Assembly: GCA_029962745.1 (NCBI GenBank)
Contig: CM057165.1
Coordinates: 6,334,730-6,398,729, forward strand
Reading direction: 5' to 3'
Source of the DNA: Echinometra lucunter
Taxonomy: Eukaryota; Echinodermata; Echinoidea; Camarodonta; Echinometridae
Length of the DNA stretch: 64,000 nt
Below the pieces are notes generated by a model. That model was not told the DNA's origin, searched no databases, and was given only the letters and a program-made list of their open reading frames with translations. The position numbers were made by a program, and so were the translations under genes. Shown one piece after another: positions 24,642-36,000 of the stretch (positions within the stretch are counted from its first letter, which is position 1; each line of letters starts with the position of its first letter).

Positions 24642-25910
24642 ATCAAATTCTAACAAATAGCTAAGATAAAAATCTGCCAAGGCGGCTTTCCCGTTGACCA
24701 GTAATAACCTTTGCAGGAAAAAAAAGCGGGGGGGGGGGCGGTCGCATATGTAACTTCCTTCCTTTATCATGTCTTTTGTTCTTGTGTGTGAGTGTATGGT
24801 CACTGTATTGATCAAAGTTAAGACAGTATTATGTAATAAAAAACAAAGCAAAACGAAACAAAATAAAAATAACAAATAAAACACCAAATGAAAAATATAA
24901 TATGGGAGAATCCTTATAATTCCTTTGTTTGTGTCCGAAGCTGGCTTGGATCCATTTTTAGAAGAAGAGGGGGTGGCGCTGCATATTTTAAATGCACAAA
25001 GCCGGTGCTCTGCGTGTGTGTGTGTGGGGGGGGGGGTGTGCGTGTGTGTGGGGAGGGATGCACACTGGAACTGTACCCCACTGATCAGAAGTAAGTCAGG
25101 TATACCAATTTCTCCAAAAAATCTTTTTCTTCATCAGCGTGCAAGGTGATAACAAATTTCCAGACACCGGAAATGAATATGCAAAAGAAAATTATAACAA
25201 ATAAGTCATTTTTGTTTCCAATAGATACTAGGGTTTCAATGCAGTCAATCGTATACTGAAAAACAAATGACATCCAAATTAGTGAGGCCGTTTTTTAAAA
25301 AAAATATGTTCTGGTTGCGCATCGTGTGATCGAATTTCATATCCCCCTTGAAGCAAGGGATAAAGAAATGGGTAAATTTCAGGATACAAAAGGAAAATAT
25401 TACAATCGTTGATATTATTTTCAACATCATTATTGTTTTTGTGACTTACCAACAGTCTTTATATTCATATAATACTTTCTTCTGCAATGTACCACTTTCA
25501 AAATCCTTATTGTACCTCTCCAGCACACGCTATTCGATAATGATTATGACATTTACATTTACATTTATTTTTTTTTTTTTTGGTGGGGGGGGGGGGGTTG
25601 TTTTTATTCGAGATACCGCAGATTTATCTTTACCAGTTTCGGTTAAAATTGGACCTGGCACCTTTTGGAACTATCATGACTATGCTCTCCAATTCTGTTT
25701 ACTGTTTGAGGCAAGATGTATGTCGGACAAGCCTACCGTATATGGATTCATGAAATTCCAAGGAATCGTAACATTTTCCTGCTAATACTAATACCTCTTG
25801 GAGCATTAGGGAAAACAATCAAACTAGCTTCTAATTTCAGGTCCATCCTTATCTGCTTATATTTTTCTTTCTATTCAGTATAGGCCTACATGTAATTCCG
25901 AGCAGGTGAT

Positions 25911-26285
25911 GTTCGTTATTCCGAAGGTTCGTTTTCTTTTTTCGAAGGTTCGTTATTCCGAAACAAGCAAATTGCAGATGATCATTGGTCCGAAAATGAA
26001 AAAGGGTTCGTTAATCCGAACATCAATTTTGTGGCGTTATTCCGAAGGTTCGTTATTCCGAATATAAAATAAGGTTCGTTATTCCGAAGGTTCGACAGTC
26101 CGAAAATATAACTAACGAGCTACCGAACCTTATTTCATTTTCGGACTTATGAACCTTCGGACGAACCGTAATTCGTTTTCGGAATAACGAACCTTATTTC
26201 ATTTTCGAACGAACGAACCTTCGGAATAAACGAACCTTCGGAATAACGAACCTTCGGAATAACGAACCTTCGGAATAACGAACTG
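25911..26285. repeat. Array of a 15-17-nt word (TTCGGAATAACGAAC) in both orientations
   Basis: The left half carries GTTCGTTATTCCGAA copies and the right half the reverse complement TTCGGAATAACGAAC, at least a dozen in total, with spacers such as CTTATTTCATTTTCG. The whole block is therefore a large, imperfect, slippage-rich palindrome. The ORF at 26194-26583 on minus partly reads through it and is not credible as a gene. Confidence 0.9.
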
Positions 26286-26454
26286 TAACCTTTTGAGCGG
26301 ATGCAGATTCTCGGCTCATTGATCTTATCATTTTCCCCACATATTTTTCCTCGTGATACTGTTTTTCGCTCTGTAAATATTTAGCGCGCTGTAAATGTGG
26401 AACACAAATTACACCCGAACTAATTTGATCTGTATTGGGTATCAGATAAAGTGA

Positions 26455-26890
26455 ATGTGTCTCGTGGAGTAACGGTTCATTCACTTCACTTGACACTCGA
26501 TAAGAGGGTTGAGGGTTCGAATCCCAGCCCGGTATTAACGTCTTTGGGCAACTAGACATTATTGCACCTTTGACACTCTCCACCCAGGTGTTAAATGGGT
26601 ACCCGGTATAGACCTGTTCAGTTTGGGTACCGTTTTTATGCTAATGTTTGAATGGGGGCTTTAGGCATGCCTAGCAAAAGCACTAACATCTCAATGCACC
26701 TGACTCATCGCATAACCCATTGAATCACCTTTTCTTCTTTTTTTGGACCCCCCCCCCCCCCCATGTAAGTGTGCGCATGCGCGCCTGACCAGAACGCTCC
26801 CCAGGGAGTGGAGATGGTGCACTTTGCGGAACAGCAGTTGAATCCAATGACTCGGGTATTCATGTTACATGTAACGCGCTAAGAAACCTG
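26455..26890 (+). mobile_element. tRNA-derived SINE-like element with long body
   Basis: The head has an A-box-like CGTGGAGTAACGGTTCA and a perfect B box GGGTTCGAATCCC. The body carries CTCTCCACCCAGGTG, AAATGGGTACCCGGTA and, after a C-run, CGCTCCCCAGGGAGTGGAGA and TGACTCGGGTATTCATG. Parts recur at 14812-15110 and 38930-39078, so it is a dispersed family. Confidence 0.65.
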
Positions 26891-27646
26891 AGGGCTATAC
26901 TAGTATCATGTCCTGATAAAAATACTAGGGCTGACATTTACGTATATAAACTTGACCAAAATTATACATTATTCATAATGCATCTAAGTTTCAGGGGCAT
27001 GCTCCTTAAACGCTGAAAATAAAAAAAAATATTATGTAATAACAAAAAAAATTACTGTGATATTTTTTTCATTTTTAAAATATTACTGTTTAATCACAGC
27101 TTGAAAATAGAGTGAAAGTGACCTGAACTTTGTTGTTGAAGGAAAATAACGGGATAAAAATACTAGTAATCTTTGAATTTAAACTGTATATTATTTCGCC
27201 TTTTGTCCTTGAGAAATCAACACTGCTAGAATAGTTCAATTTTACTGTATGATTTTTTTTCCACACAAAATTCAGTGTCTACATGTCACTGTTTTATAGT
27301 GTAAATAATACTTTGAAATGTGAGACATGACAAAACAAATTGTGACTGAATTAAGCTGGAATCGTGCACGATATTGCCTGAACAGAAATAGAGGATTGTG
27401 TTTGCTGGCTTTTTTGTCCTTGGGCCTTGAAAACAGATAAAAATATCTTGCTAAAAAAAACCAAAAAGCATGCTAGATTGCATGTCTAGTCTTTACCACG
27501 AGAGAACCAAAATTAGGGGGGGGGGGGGGAGGAAGAAGGAAAAGAATCGTCAATCTCATGGTCCCTCTGTCAGCATGTCAGGTGCAGCTGATCCTTTGCA
27601 CGCATCCACGCATATAGGGTTCATCGGAAGATGGATGAAGATTATT

Positions 27647-27862
27647 GAAGACAAGGAGGAGCAGGAGGTGGAGGAGAAGGAGAGGGGGAAGGAGAAGGAG
27701 GAGGAGAAGGGGAAGGGAAGGAGAAGGAGGGGAAGGATGAGGAGGAGGAGGAGGAGGAGGAGGAGGAGGAGGAGGTGGAGGAGGAGGAGGAGGAGGGAAG
27801 GAAGAGGAGGTGGAGGACGAGAAGGAGGAGGTGGAGGACGAGAAGGAGGAGGGACGGAGGAG

Positions 27863-27894
<32 letters not shown>

Positions 27895-28330
27895 GGAGAA
27901 GGAGGAGAAGGAGGAGGAGAAGAAGAAAGAGGGGAAGGAGAAAGAGGGGAAGGAGGAAGAGGGGAAGGCGGAAGAGGGAAGGTGGAAGAGGAGGTGTTGG
28001 AGGAGGAGGAGGAGGAGGCGGAGGAGGAAAGAGGAAGGTGAAGAATTAGGAGTAGAAATAAGTAAGCGACGTGGGGAGGGGACGAGGAGGATGAGGAGGA
28101 AGAAGAGTAGCTAAAGGAAAAGAAAAGAGGGAGTGAAGAGAAGAGGGGGAAAGGAGGAGGAGAAATAGGGAATAAACATAAATGAAATAGGGAGATGAAA
28201 TGTAGGAAGACGAAGTTAGGGGATGTGAGAAAATGAGGAGGGCCAGAACATGCAGAAGGAGGAAAAAAGGGGGAGTAGGAAAAGGAGGGGAAAGAAGAGG
28301 AAGAGGAGGAGGATCAGGAGGAAGAGACGG
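27647..28330 (+). repeat. Long polypurine tract, (GGA)n/(GAA)n rich
   Basis: Nearly 700 nt with few pyrimidines on the plus strand, dominated by GGAGGA. It gives overlapping long Arg/Glu/Gly-only frames, which are artefacts. Such mirror-rich purine tracts can form triplex (H-DNA). Confidence 0.92.
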
Positions 28331-29010
28331 GGGCTCTATAAGATTCGAAAAGCTGCCGGAGAAACTGTCACGCATTAATTTTAAACTGGAGCAGCTCACA
28401 CGACTGATGTAACATTTTAAGTCTCTACAGCATCCTAGAACTTGGTGATTTAATATTTTTGTAAAACCTGTACCAAACGATTATCCTTTTTTCTTCTTCT
28501 GACGATAACATTCAATGAGGGATTCATTTCCCAAAGAAGTCAGATCTAAAGAAACAAAAATTGCTGTACACCGATTTCCAAGCCTTCAGGTAAACATACG
28601 GATTTCTGGCATAAAGAAATCCCTCCCAGATGTTTTCAAAATGTATAATGTTTTTTTTTTCTTTCTTTTATAGTAGCCACAAAAGTAATCCTCCTAATAT
28701 TTTCTTTTTATTTCTGTATTCAACATGTTCCAAGGCTCAACCAACTTCAAAATACCCCCTGAGAACTCTTTGTCAATTATCTGCTGCTCAAATGAGTATT
28801 ATTTCTGAAATCTATCTCCGCCTTTTTTTCTGAAATTTCATATATCTGCCGTCTGCATACAGCAAAATATATAGCCTACGGAAATATCCGTTATCCTCTT
28901 TCATGTATATGACTGTTATGTCTTTTTTTTTTTCAGTCCCTCATATACCAATATTTGTCCTTTTTCGTTCACTTAGCTTTTCCTTAAGCCCCCCCCCCCA
29001 TCTTTCTCCC

Positions 29011-29043
<33 letters not shown>

Positions 29044-29548
29044 TTCTTCCCCCCCCCCCCCCTCTCTCCCTCTTTTATCTTCGTGATTGTTGCCAGCATC
29101 TAAAATTCAACTATCAAGTGCAAATCTTACTTTTCCCCTTCTTCCTACCCATCTAAATCTATGGACTGCCTTCGAATCAAATCATAATCATGTAATCTTT
29201 GCATCGAACGAAACAACTTTGAATCAATCAGATGAGACCGTTTTGTGTTTTGCATTCTTGTATTATTATAAACTATGCGCCTTTAGTTTTTAATCTTATA
29301 CAAAAGAAATCGTAATTACACCACTAGAAGGAGAAAAAATAAACTGATTTAAAAGAATACAGTCGTACATGGCAAGTAAATATAGGTATAATAATATTAT
29401 TCATTGGATTACCCCCACCCCTGACAAAAAAAGGAGGATAACAATCAATATTCTCTTGCAAAAATGTCTGACAAGTAAAAGCACAAATTCTTACATTATT
29501 TTCCGTGTGATTTTTAGTGTTAAGAGTCTCTTGCGGGTTTACTGTTGG

Positions 29549-30341
29549 TATAGACCAATTTCACAACGCAAGAGGGCAGCAGACTGTTCGACACAGTTCG
29601 ACATACTGGGGTGGGCGCTCCAACTTTTATAGTACACAAGTCAATAGCGCGTTATGTACATTCGTTCGACTTTTTGTCTATTTTGACCAGTATATGCAGA
29701 TTTATTTTAATATTTGCAATGAGAAATTATCAGGGAAGTTCAGGTCGCAGTTGTGCGGTGCTCAAATGCCACAAGGATTAGAGAAAGTTTAAAAAATGGA
29801 AGCTAACTGAGTGCGAAATTCACTCGCTTTTGACTCATGAAGCCTGTTTGTGTGAGAAGCCGTACTCCCTACACAGGTTTCCGTAAGCAATGTGAAGGAA
29901 TTCGTCGCCAGTTGGTAAAAACATCAACAGAAGGGACTTTTAAGTCAAGAAACGTTATCATTATGTACTTTGGCGTAAAATTTAATGAGTGAAAACTTGA
30001 CTTTGTAAACAGGGTAAGATTTAGGGCTCCCGTTTTCTACGGCTTCTATGCTGCAATCGAACTTTTACTGACAAAACTAAGTTGAAAAACCATCGAAATT
30101 ACAAAAATACATCATACCTTCATCCGTCAGATATGACCATTGTCTTACCTCATCTGCCAATGTATCCATGCTTTATTTTATTGATCTAGAATAAAGTAAA
30201 TGGAACAATATCGGGGCATATCTCATATCTTGCATTCATTTTGTACACAGAGCCAATCGCGGTCACCGCGCTTGCCCACAGCAGCAATGGCGTCGCCGAT
30301 AGAGGGCCAAATACATAAACCGGCCGTGAAATTGGTCTATA
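29549..30341 (+). pseudogene. TIR element (793 bp) with a decayed THAP-like zinc-finger frame
   Basis: TATAGACCAATTTCAC and GTGAAATTGGTCTATA are inverted repeats at the two ends. Inside, from about 29752, a broken frame reads CAVLKCHKD, then KFKKWKLTECEIHS, PYSLHRFP and, after frameshifts, KNINRRDF and a C/H-less GVKF. The order (C-x-x-x-x-C, an HRFP-like motif, a W...R-DF block and a final GVxF) resembles the THAP DNA-binding domain found in P-element-type transposases and host THAP proteins. There are at least three stops, so it is dead. The family assignment is my inference. Confidence 0.4.
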
Positions 30342-31192
30342 TAACACAAAATAGTGATATTAAATAATTATTTTTCAAAAATCCATTTTTGTCTTGCATG
30401 ATCGACAACACTCTTTCGCCCCCCCCCCCCCCTCCCGCCTCCTCGTACCATTCAACTCGACTTTATCACAGACATGACTGATGTTGGTGTAGCGCTCTCT
30501 ATAGTTTTGGACATGTGGGGTATAGACATGGACAGAATCAGTTTGTAAGACTAACTTGTCTCCCGCAGTTTCATGCCCGAACTCGGCAGAATTCAACAGT
30601 ATATAAAACAAAAAAATATTTGAAATAATTACATTAATTTTGATAGACTGATTAATCGTCTAAAACAACAGTGTAGTGTTTAAACTGTTTATTTTGAAAG
30701 ACATGAAAAGAAAAAGAATTTGAAAGGATCTTTTAAAAAAGAAGATATATAATCGTATCTGATTTTTTTTCGGGGGGGGGGGGTAGTGTTCTAATGAATG
30801 GAACTTGTCTCATTTGAATCAATGTTCTGACGTTTGAAACTAGAAGCGGAGAGCATTATATTGAAATATAACTGTTTTCTGTTTTATGCACAAGAAAATT
30901 TTGAGAGACTTGTTGTTAACATAAATATATGTACTTTATTCTTATCACATTTGAATGTGAATGAAATTACTATTGCAGAAGGGAAAAAGTAACTGAGATG
31001 AACTTTTAAACTTGTGGTTTACAGTTTATTCATGATAAAATTGAAAGAATACTCAAAGGAAATGCTGTTCACCCCAGCAATGGGAAAAGATCAGAACCCC
31101 AAAAGTTTTCCGTCACGAAAAAAAAAAAAAAAAACCGTCTGATATTTTGCAGTTAAAGATCATTTCTTTCCAAAGTTTTGAAAGAACTTCCA

Positions 31193-31194
31193 AG

Positions 31195-31248
<54 letters not shown>
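31193..31248. repeat. (AT)n microsatellite
   Basis: About 56 nt of pure AT dinucleotide, directly followed by a sequence resembling a retroelement 3' end. Confidence 0.95.
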
Positions 31249-31249
<1 letters not shown>

Positions 31250-31255
<6 letters not shown>

Positions 31256-31345
31256 AAAGTGCTTCGGCCACGTACGTGATGGGTGCTGCATCGTATGAAA
31301 AGCCCTGAGGAAGACCTGTCACAGGGTCGAAAGCTTGGCATAATA
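31250..31345 (+). mobile_element. Retroelement 3'-end-like fragment
   Basis: CCCTGAGGAAGACCTGTCAC then AGGGTCGAAAGCTTGGC has the CTGAxGAAG...GAAA pattern common near the 3' ends of non-LTR or Penelope-like elements in animals. It is a short fragment; the family cannot be named. Confidence 0.35.
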
Positions 31346-31408
31346 AAAGCAGAGTGAACATACTAGCAACGTCCCGCCGCCTCCTTCTTCAGTCACAAAT
31401 ATATATAT

Positions 31409-31462
31409 ATTTTCTATCACCTGCAATGAAAATATTGTGCAAGGGAGTTTTCAGAAAATATG

Positions 31463-31547
<85 letters not shown>

Positions 31548-31716
31548 ATAATTCCCACGTGTTGGATGATTAATAATGTAGACAGTAATAACTTCAAAAA
31601 GAGTCGAAGGTACGCCATGTACAATAAAAGCTAATGTTGGATTTACACATGGCGTACCTTCGACTCTTTTTGAAGTTATTACTGTCTACATTATTAATCA
31701 TCCAACACGTGGGTAT

Positions 31717-31768
<52 letters not shown>

Positions 31769-31901
31769 GCAAATGAAGCTTTGTTTGGGATAGAGTTCTT
31801 GTAGGTGGGGTATGATGGGATCGACTCGGAGGGGAGGGCAGGGGAGGGGAGATTTTCTATCACCTGCAATGAAAATATTGTGCAAGGGAGTTTTCAGAAA
31901 A
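31409..31901. repeat. Foldback structure flanked by 50-bp direct repeats
   Basis: ATTTTCTATCACCTGCAATG...TTTTCAGAAAA (50 bp) occurs at 31409-31458 and, identically, at 31852-31901. Between them lie (AT)n(AG)n, an 80-bp arm with CCACGTGTTGGATGATTAAT, a loop of about 25 nt, the reverse-complement arm, and (CT)n(AT)n, making a hairpin with arms of about 150 bp. The arms differ by very few bases (one visible difference is CCCACGTG against its partner's extra G). Confidence 0.88.
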
Positions 31902-32324
31902 CGTAGCCATTAAAAAAAAACTTTTACAAGCCTATTCCGTGATCTTATTGCTTTTTTCGTTTATCTGTAGCCTATACCGCATAAAATATGGTACAAATTA
32001 AACGTGCTTTTTATCCATTACACAAAAATCCCCGACAAAAAAAAATCGAAGAAACCAATGCAACCAACAACAAAAATCAAACTAAACATAACCAAAAAAA
32101 AAAACAACAACCCAAAACAAAACAAAATAAAACGAACCAAATCCCCTAAACCCAAAACAACAAAAGCAAAAAAAAAAAAAAAAAAAAAAACCAAACCCAA
32201 CCAAACCAAACCAAACAAAACAAAAACAAAAATAAGCAATGCAGAATAAAACAAAAACGAAGCAAAAACAAACAACAACAAAAACAGCCGTGTACTCTAA
32301 GTTATGAGCCCAATCTTGGAAGCC

Positions 32325-32370
32325 TCTCCCTCTCCTCCCCCTCCCCTCCCCTCCCTCCCCTCCCTCCTTT

Positions 32371-32427
<57 letters not shown>

Positions 32428-32444
32428 CTCTCTCTCTCTTCCAC
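32325..32444. repeat. Polypyrimidine (CT)n/(CCCTC)n tract upstream of XPR1
   Basis: CCCTCTCCTCCCCCTCCCCT leads into (CT)n of about 60 nt, 0.5 kb upstream of exon 1. Polypurine/polypyrimidine tracts of this kind often lie near promoters, but a role here is not shown. Confidence 0.9.
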
Positions 32445-32639
32445 TGAGTTCCAGTCTTGAGAAATGTATTTCATGAAGACAAGTCTACACAGCCCGCTAC
32501 ACAATTTCTCATGTTGCTCTTACTTTTAATAATACGGTTGAATCATCTATCTCTACTTTTCCGATGCCATTGCTTTGAATGTATGTTGTAATTTCACGTT
32601 TTCAAAACCTTTGATCTGAAATATCATAAACAGCCCAAA

Positions 32640-32947
32640 CAGCTGATTGGTATTTCCGGCGCGCACAAAATCCCGACCACATCCCGACCATTCTATTTAA
32701 CTAGAAAGTTCTATACTACTCTCTATTACTAGCCGCGTGCGGCCGCCTCGTCGCTCGCGCGCCGCGCCGCTCGCGCGTGCGCCGATCTCGCCCGCGCGCG
32801 CGCAATCGAATTATCAATTCTGAAAACATCTCCTGAAACGGTATACGGTTACGTTGATGTTGGAAAGTGGTTTTCATTACTTTATTAATGGATCGCCTTA
32901 CGGGATAGATATCTCTTATCGGTAACTTGTATCCCTAACAAGTGAAG
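32640..32947 (+). promoter_or_regulatory. Probable XPR1 promoter and 5' leader, CpG-rich with an alternating CG core
   Basis: The sequence just upstream of exon 1 is unlike its AT-rich surroundings. Between 32735 and 32815 it is dominated by CGCG/GCGC alternation. Upstream lie an inverted CCAAT (ATTGG at 32646-32650), an ETS-like TTCCGG (32654-32659) and a direct repeat of ATCCCGACCA. No TATA box is evident, as is typical of CpG-type housekeeping promoters. The transcription start cannot be fixed from sequence. Confidence 0.6.
32857..32925 (+). other. Upstream ORF in the putative XPR1 5' leader (22 codons), overlapping a 6-codon in-frame uORF
   Basis: ATG at 32857 opens 22 codons (MLESGFHYFINGSPYGIDIS, YR) and stops at TAA 32923-32925, 22 nt before the XPR1 start. 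A second ATG at 32888, in the XPR1 frame, reads MDRLTG and stops at TAG (32906-32908). If transcription starts upstream of 32857, these uORFs could lower XPR1 translation. Whether they lie in the mRNA is not known. Confidence 0.35.
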
Positions 32948-33016
32948 ATGAGATTTTCGGAGCATCTGGCGGCTCATATTACACCCGAATGGCGGAAACA
33001 ATACATCCGTTATGAG
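32948..33016 (+). CDS. XPR1: XPR1 exon 1 (coding part), residues 1-23
   Basis: The start ATG has A at -3 and follows an in-frame TAA at 32936-32938, which fixes the N-terminus. The 23 codons give the highly conserved SPX beginning [20 protein letters not shown] and end in Y22-E23. The family's ligand-binding tyrosine (Tyr22) is present. The exon ends GAG and is followed by a consensus donor GTGAGT (33017), phase 0. The 11.3-kb intron 1 follows. Confidence 0.95.
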
Positions 33017-36000
33017 GTGAGTTGATTGCGACGCTTATTCATGTCCTTTTCCACAGTCCCACGTGAAGGAAATTTTGTGGTGAATGAATGCAGGCGAAGT
33101 GAGGACATGTAGGCTAGTATAGAAGTAGCAGGAGGAGTAGTCCAGGGGCGCGTTTCATGAAACCGTCATAACTACAAGATCAACGACATCTCGGAGTTGT
33201 CGGTCATCTTGTCTGCTAAGTGTTTCACAAAGCCGTTCTTGCCAAGACCAGTGACAACTTCCCTGACAAATGACTTGTCGCTCCTCCGAACATGTCATAT
33301 CTTTTTAGCACGCCATCACAGGTCACCTTTTCGTCGGCTGTGGGCAGCTCGCGGGCAGCGAAAAATAAGGAATGTTTATTTATTAAATACAAATATTTCT
33401 TGAGTTCCAGACTCTCATTCCATAACCAGTTATTACTGATGTTGATATTAAAGTATAAGTGAAATAACCTTTACATGTATGTCTTAGCAGCGTTTTAACC
33501 TTCCAGCAAGTAATTGTGATTAATATTGATTATCCTCCCATCAGTTTCCCATAGAAAACGGAGCAGTCTGTATTTACAGGCCCGTAAGTACGATGACAAT
33601 TCAACACGTATGAACTTCTTCCATATTTCCCTTTTTCGCAACTACAATATTTATTGAAATCATATAAAATTTATTCGTTAATGAATTACTGTCAAAATTT
33701 CGATCGGAGAATACACCAATTCACTATGTTTCAAAAATTAAAACAAAATATGGGTCTGCCTTCAACAATTTGTCAATGACGGTGTCCTCTTAATTACAAA
33801 TCTAAATTTGCAAAGTGCAACAGCAGCTTTTTGTTTATTAATTTTAGAAATTTTCAGATGTCAGAATTGATATAGTTTTTCACGTGAATGCAACGTTTGT
33901 ATTATGTTTATCAAGTCCCATTGATGTTTTCTATACTTTTCCGACAATTAGAGCAAAGTTGAGTCTAAATTGTGTTGGAATGATTGATAATAAATGCAGT
34001 GGATTGTGATCAAGGCTATCTTTTTCAGCCGATAGTATCGATATCTTGGATTTGTGAGATGTCAGGCTTTCGTGAAACACTTTGTCAGGTCCATGACATC
34101 TCCGTAGATCATCGACAAGAGATATGACTGTCATGGAGTTGGTTTCATAAAACGCGCCCCTGGGACGTCTGGAGAATAAAAAAAAATAAATAAAAAATAA
34201 AAAACGCTAACGCTATTACTCTCCATGACGTCCAGTGTTTTTATCCCCTATTTGTCGATTGTCTGATGGGGGGACCATAGTTCGCGCACTTTTTAATTTT
34301 GTAGACTAGACCTAGATCTAATCTAAAGAAGGCAATTTTTGATCCGTAATTTCTCAAATTTTACCCAAATTATTCTGATTTAATTGACACCAAAGACAAA
34401 GCAAGTTTTAGACTACAAATGGGCGCAAGAAGAAGACTATATTTACGAAGGATTCCCGAGATATCCCGATCGCAAAATTCGATGTCATATCGCATCGCTC
34501 TGGACCTGGAGAAGTTATACAAAAAAAAAGTTATAATGAAAATTGTGTTGAGTTTTATTTATGATCATTCATTTACGACTTGTGAAATGGTGAGAGTGTC
34601 TAAAACATTGTCTGAAGCATTCAAGTCATGACAACAAGAAGAGATCACATCGCTGTTTTCCACACTAACTACATGTACAAATTCACAAAAACCATGTGAT
34701 AGTGTATGAGGTTTATAAAGTTATTCAGCAAACTTTTAACTAGGGATACCTAGGAAAGATTGTGAATACAGGCATATTATGCCTCTGTATTCAGTTCTAG
34801 ATTCTTCCTTTTTAATATATCTGTATGGGAGAAAAGAAAAAGTTAATTCAGATGGCTCTGCACTAAGTCTGCAGATGATTTTTGGGGTATTTCTTTTGCC
34901 GAACTTCATTGATATTTAATTTATATGGACTGGCCTTGATAGAGATATGACATATATTGCCCAAATTAGACCATATCGCCCGAGGCGGGAGCTGAGGGTG
35001 ATATGAATCTAATGAGGGCAATATAAAACGTCATATCTCTGAAAGGCCAGTCCCTATTGTTATTATCTACAAGACATCTTGAGCAAATTCATGACAAAAG
35101 TGAAAGTTGATTATACATGTACTTACTATGCCTTATCTCGGAGTCGCCATCTTGAGTACCGGTATTGTTTTACGTTTACATTACAGTAAAAATGCAAGCG
35201 CTAAAAAGGCGAAACGAAATCATTCACAAAATTCACATTGCGCGCAGTCATATGTAAATTTCATCGCACTCGATCGCGCATTTACATGTACATGTAAACC
35301 AAGTTTGATTGTTTGCGCATGTTCAAAATTTCTTGTACTGCAAAAAAACTTGTGATATGGGAAATATGGACCTGCTCAGATGTCTTGTATAAATAATAAT
35401 TATAACACTCAATATTCTGTTCTTTGTGTTTAATAAAATTGCCTGTATCCCCCCCCCCCCAAAGAAAATGGACATGACAGAAGGAGAGAGAGAGATAACA
35501 TCCAAATTATTTCAAAACAATCAATTTTATTAAATTGCTCACAAGCATAGGTTTGTGAGATATAACATATTGTAGCCAACCAGTCCGCTACGCTAGTTTT
35601 GTTTAGTTAGGTTATCTTGCAGAAAACGCAGATGGCGCAGTATCATTTTTCCTGTTGCGTAAGCGTCATTGCGCAATTTCTGGACGGGTATAAATAGGAG
35701 CGTTTCGCGGAGAACTCGTCATTTCGACGCTAGCTCTCGTCGAGGTCGGATGGTGATCTCTCCTGCTCTCCAGCTTGGCTCCTGAGTCCTCCTAGAATTT
35801 TGCAGAAATTATTAGAAATGATTGAAAATTAATCATTTGAACTAAGCTTGATCACTGCATTAGAAATCCAGATAATAGGTGGCGGCGTTAATTGTTTTAA
35901 CCTGTATCATGTTCTACTGAATCGTGTGTGCAAATTAAAGTATGGAAATTGGCATACACTGAACACAAATCATCGTTCCAAATTGTGTAATCAATAGTGT

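Noticed and set aside
26194..26583. 129-codon minus-strand ORF
   Set aside because: It crosses the TTCGGAATAACGAAC array and a SINE head, so it is a repeat artefact.
27470..28114. 214-codon Arg/Glu-rich ORF
   Set aside because: It is the translation of the polypurine tract; all three frames are open there and there is no domain or splice context.
31303..31345. Hammerhead-ribozyme-like core (CTGAGGA...GAAA)
   Set aside because: The order of core boxes and a stem II (GACCTG/CAGGGTC) are suggestive. However, there is an extra A after the first box, and stem III and the cleavage triplet cannot be placed, so it is a look-alike or decayed.
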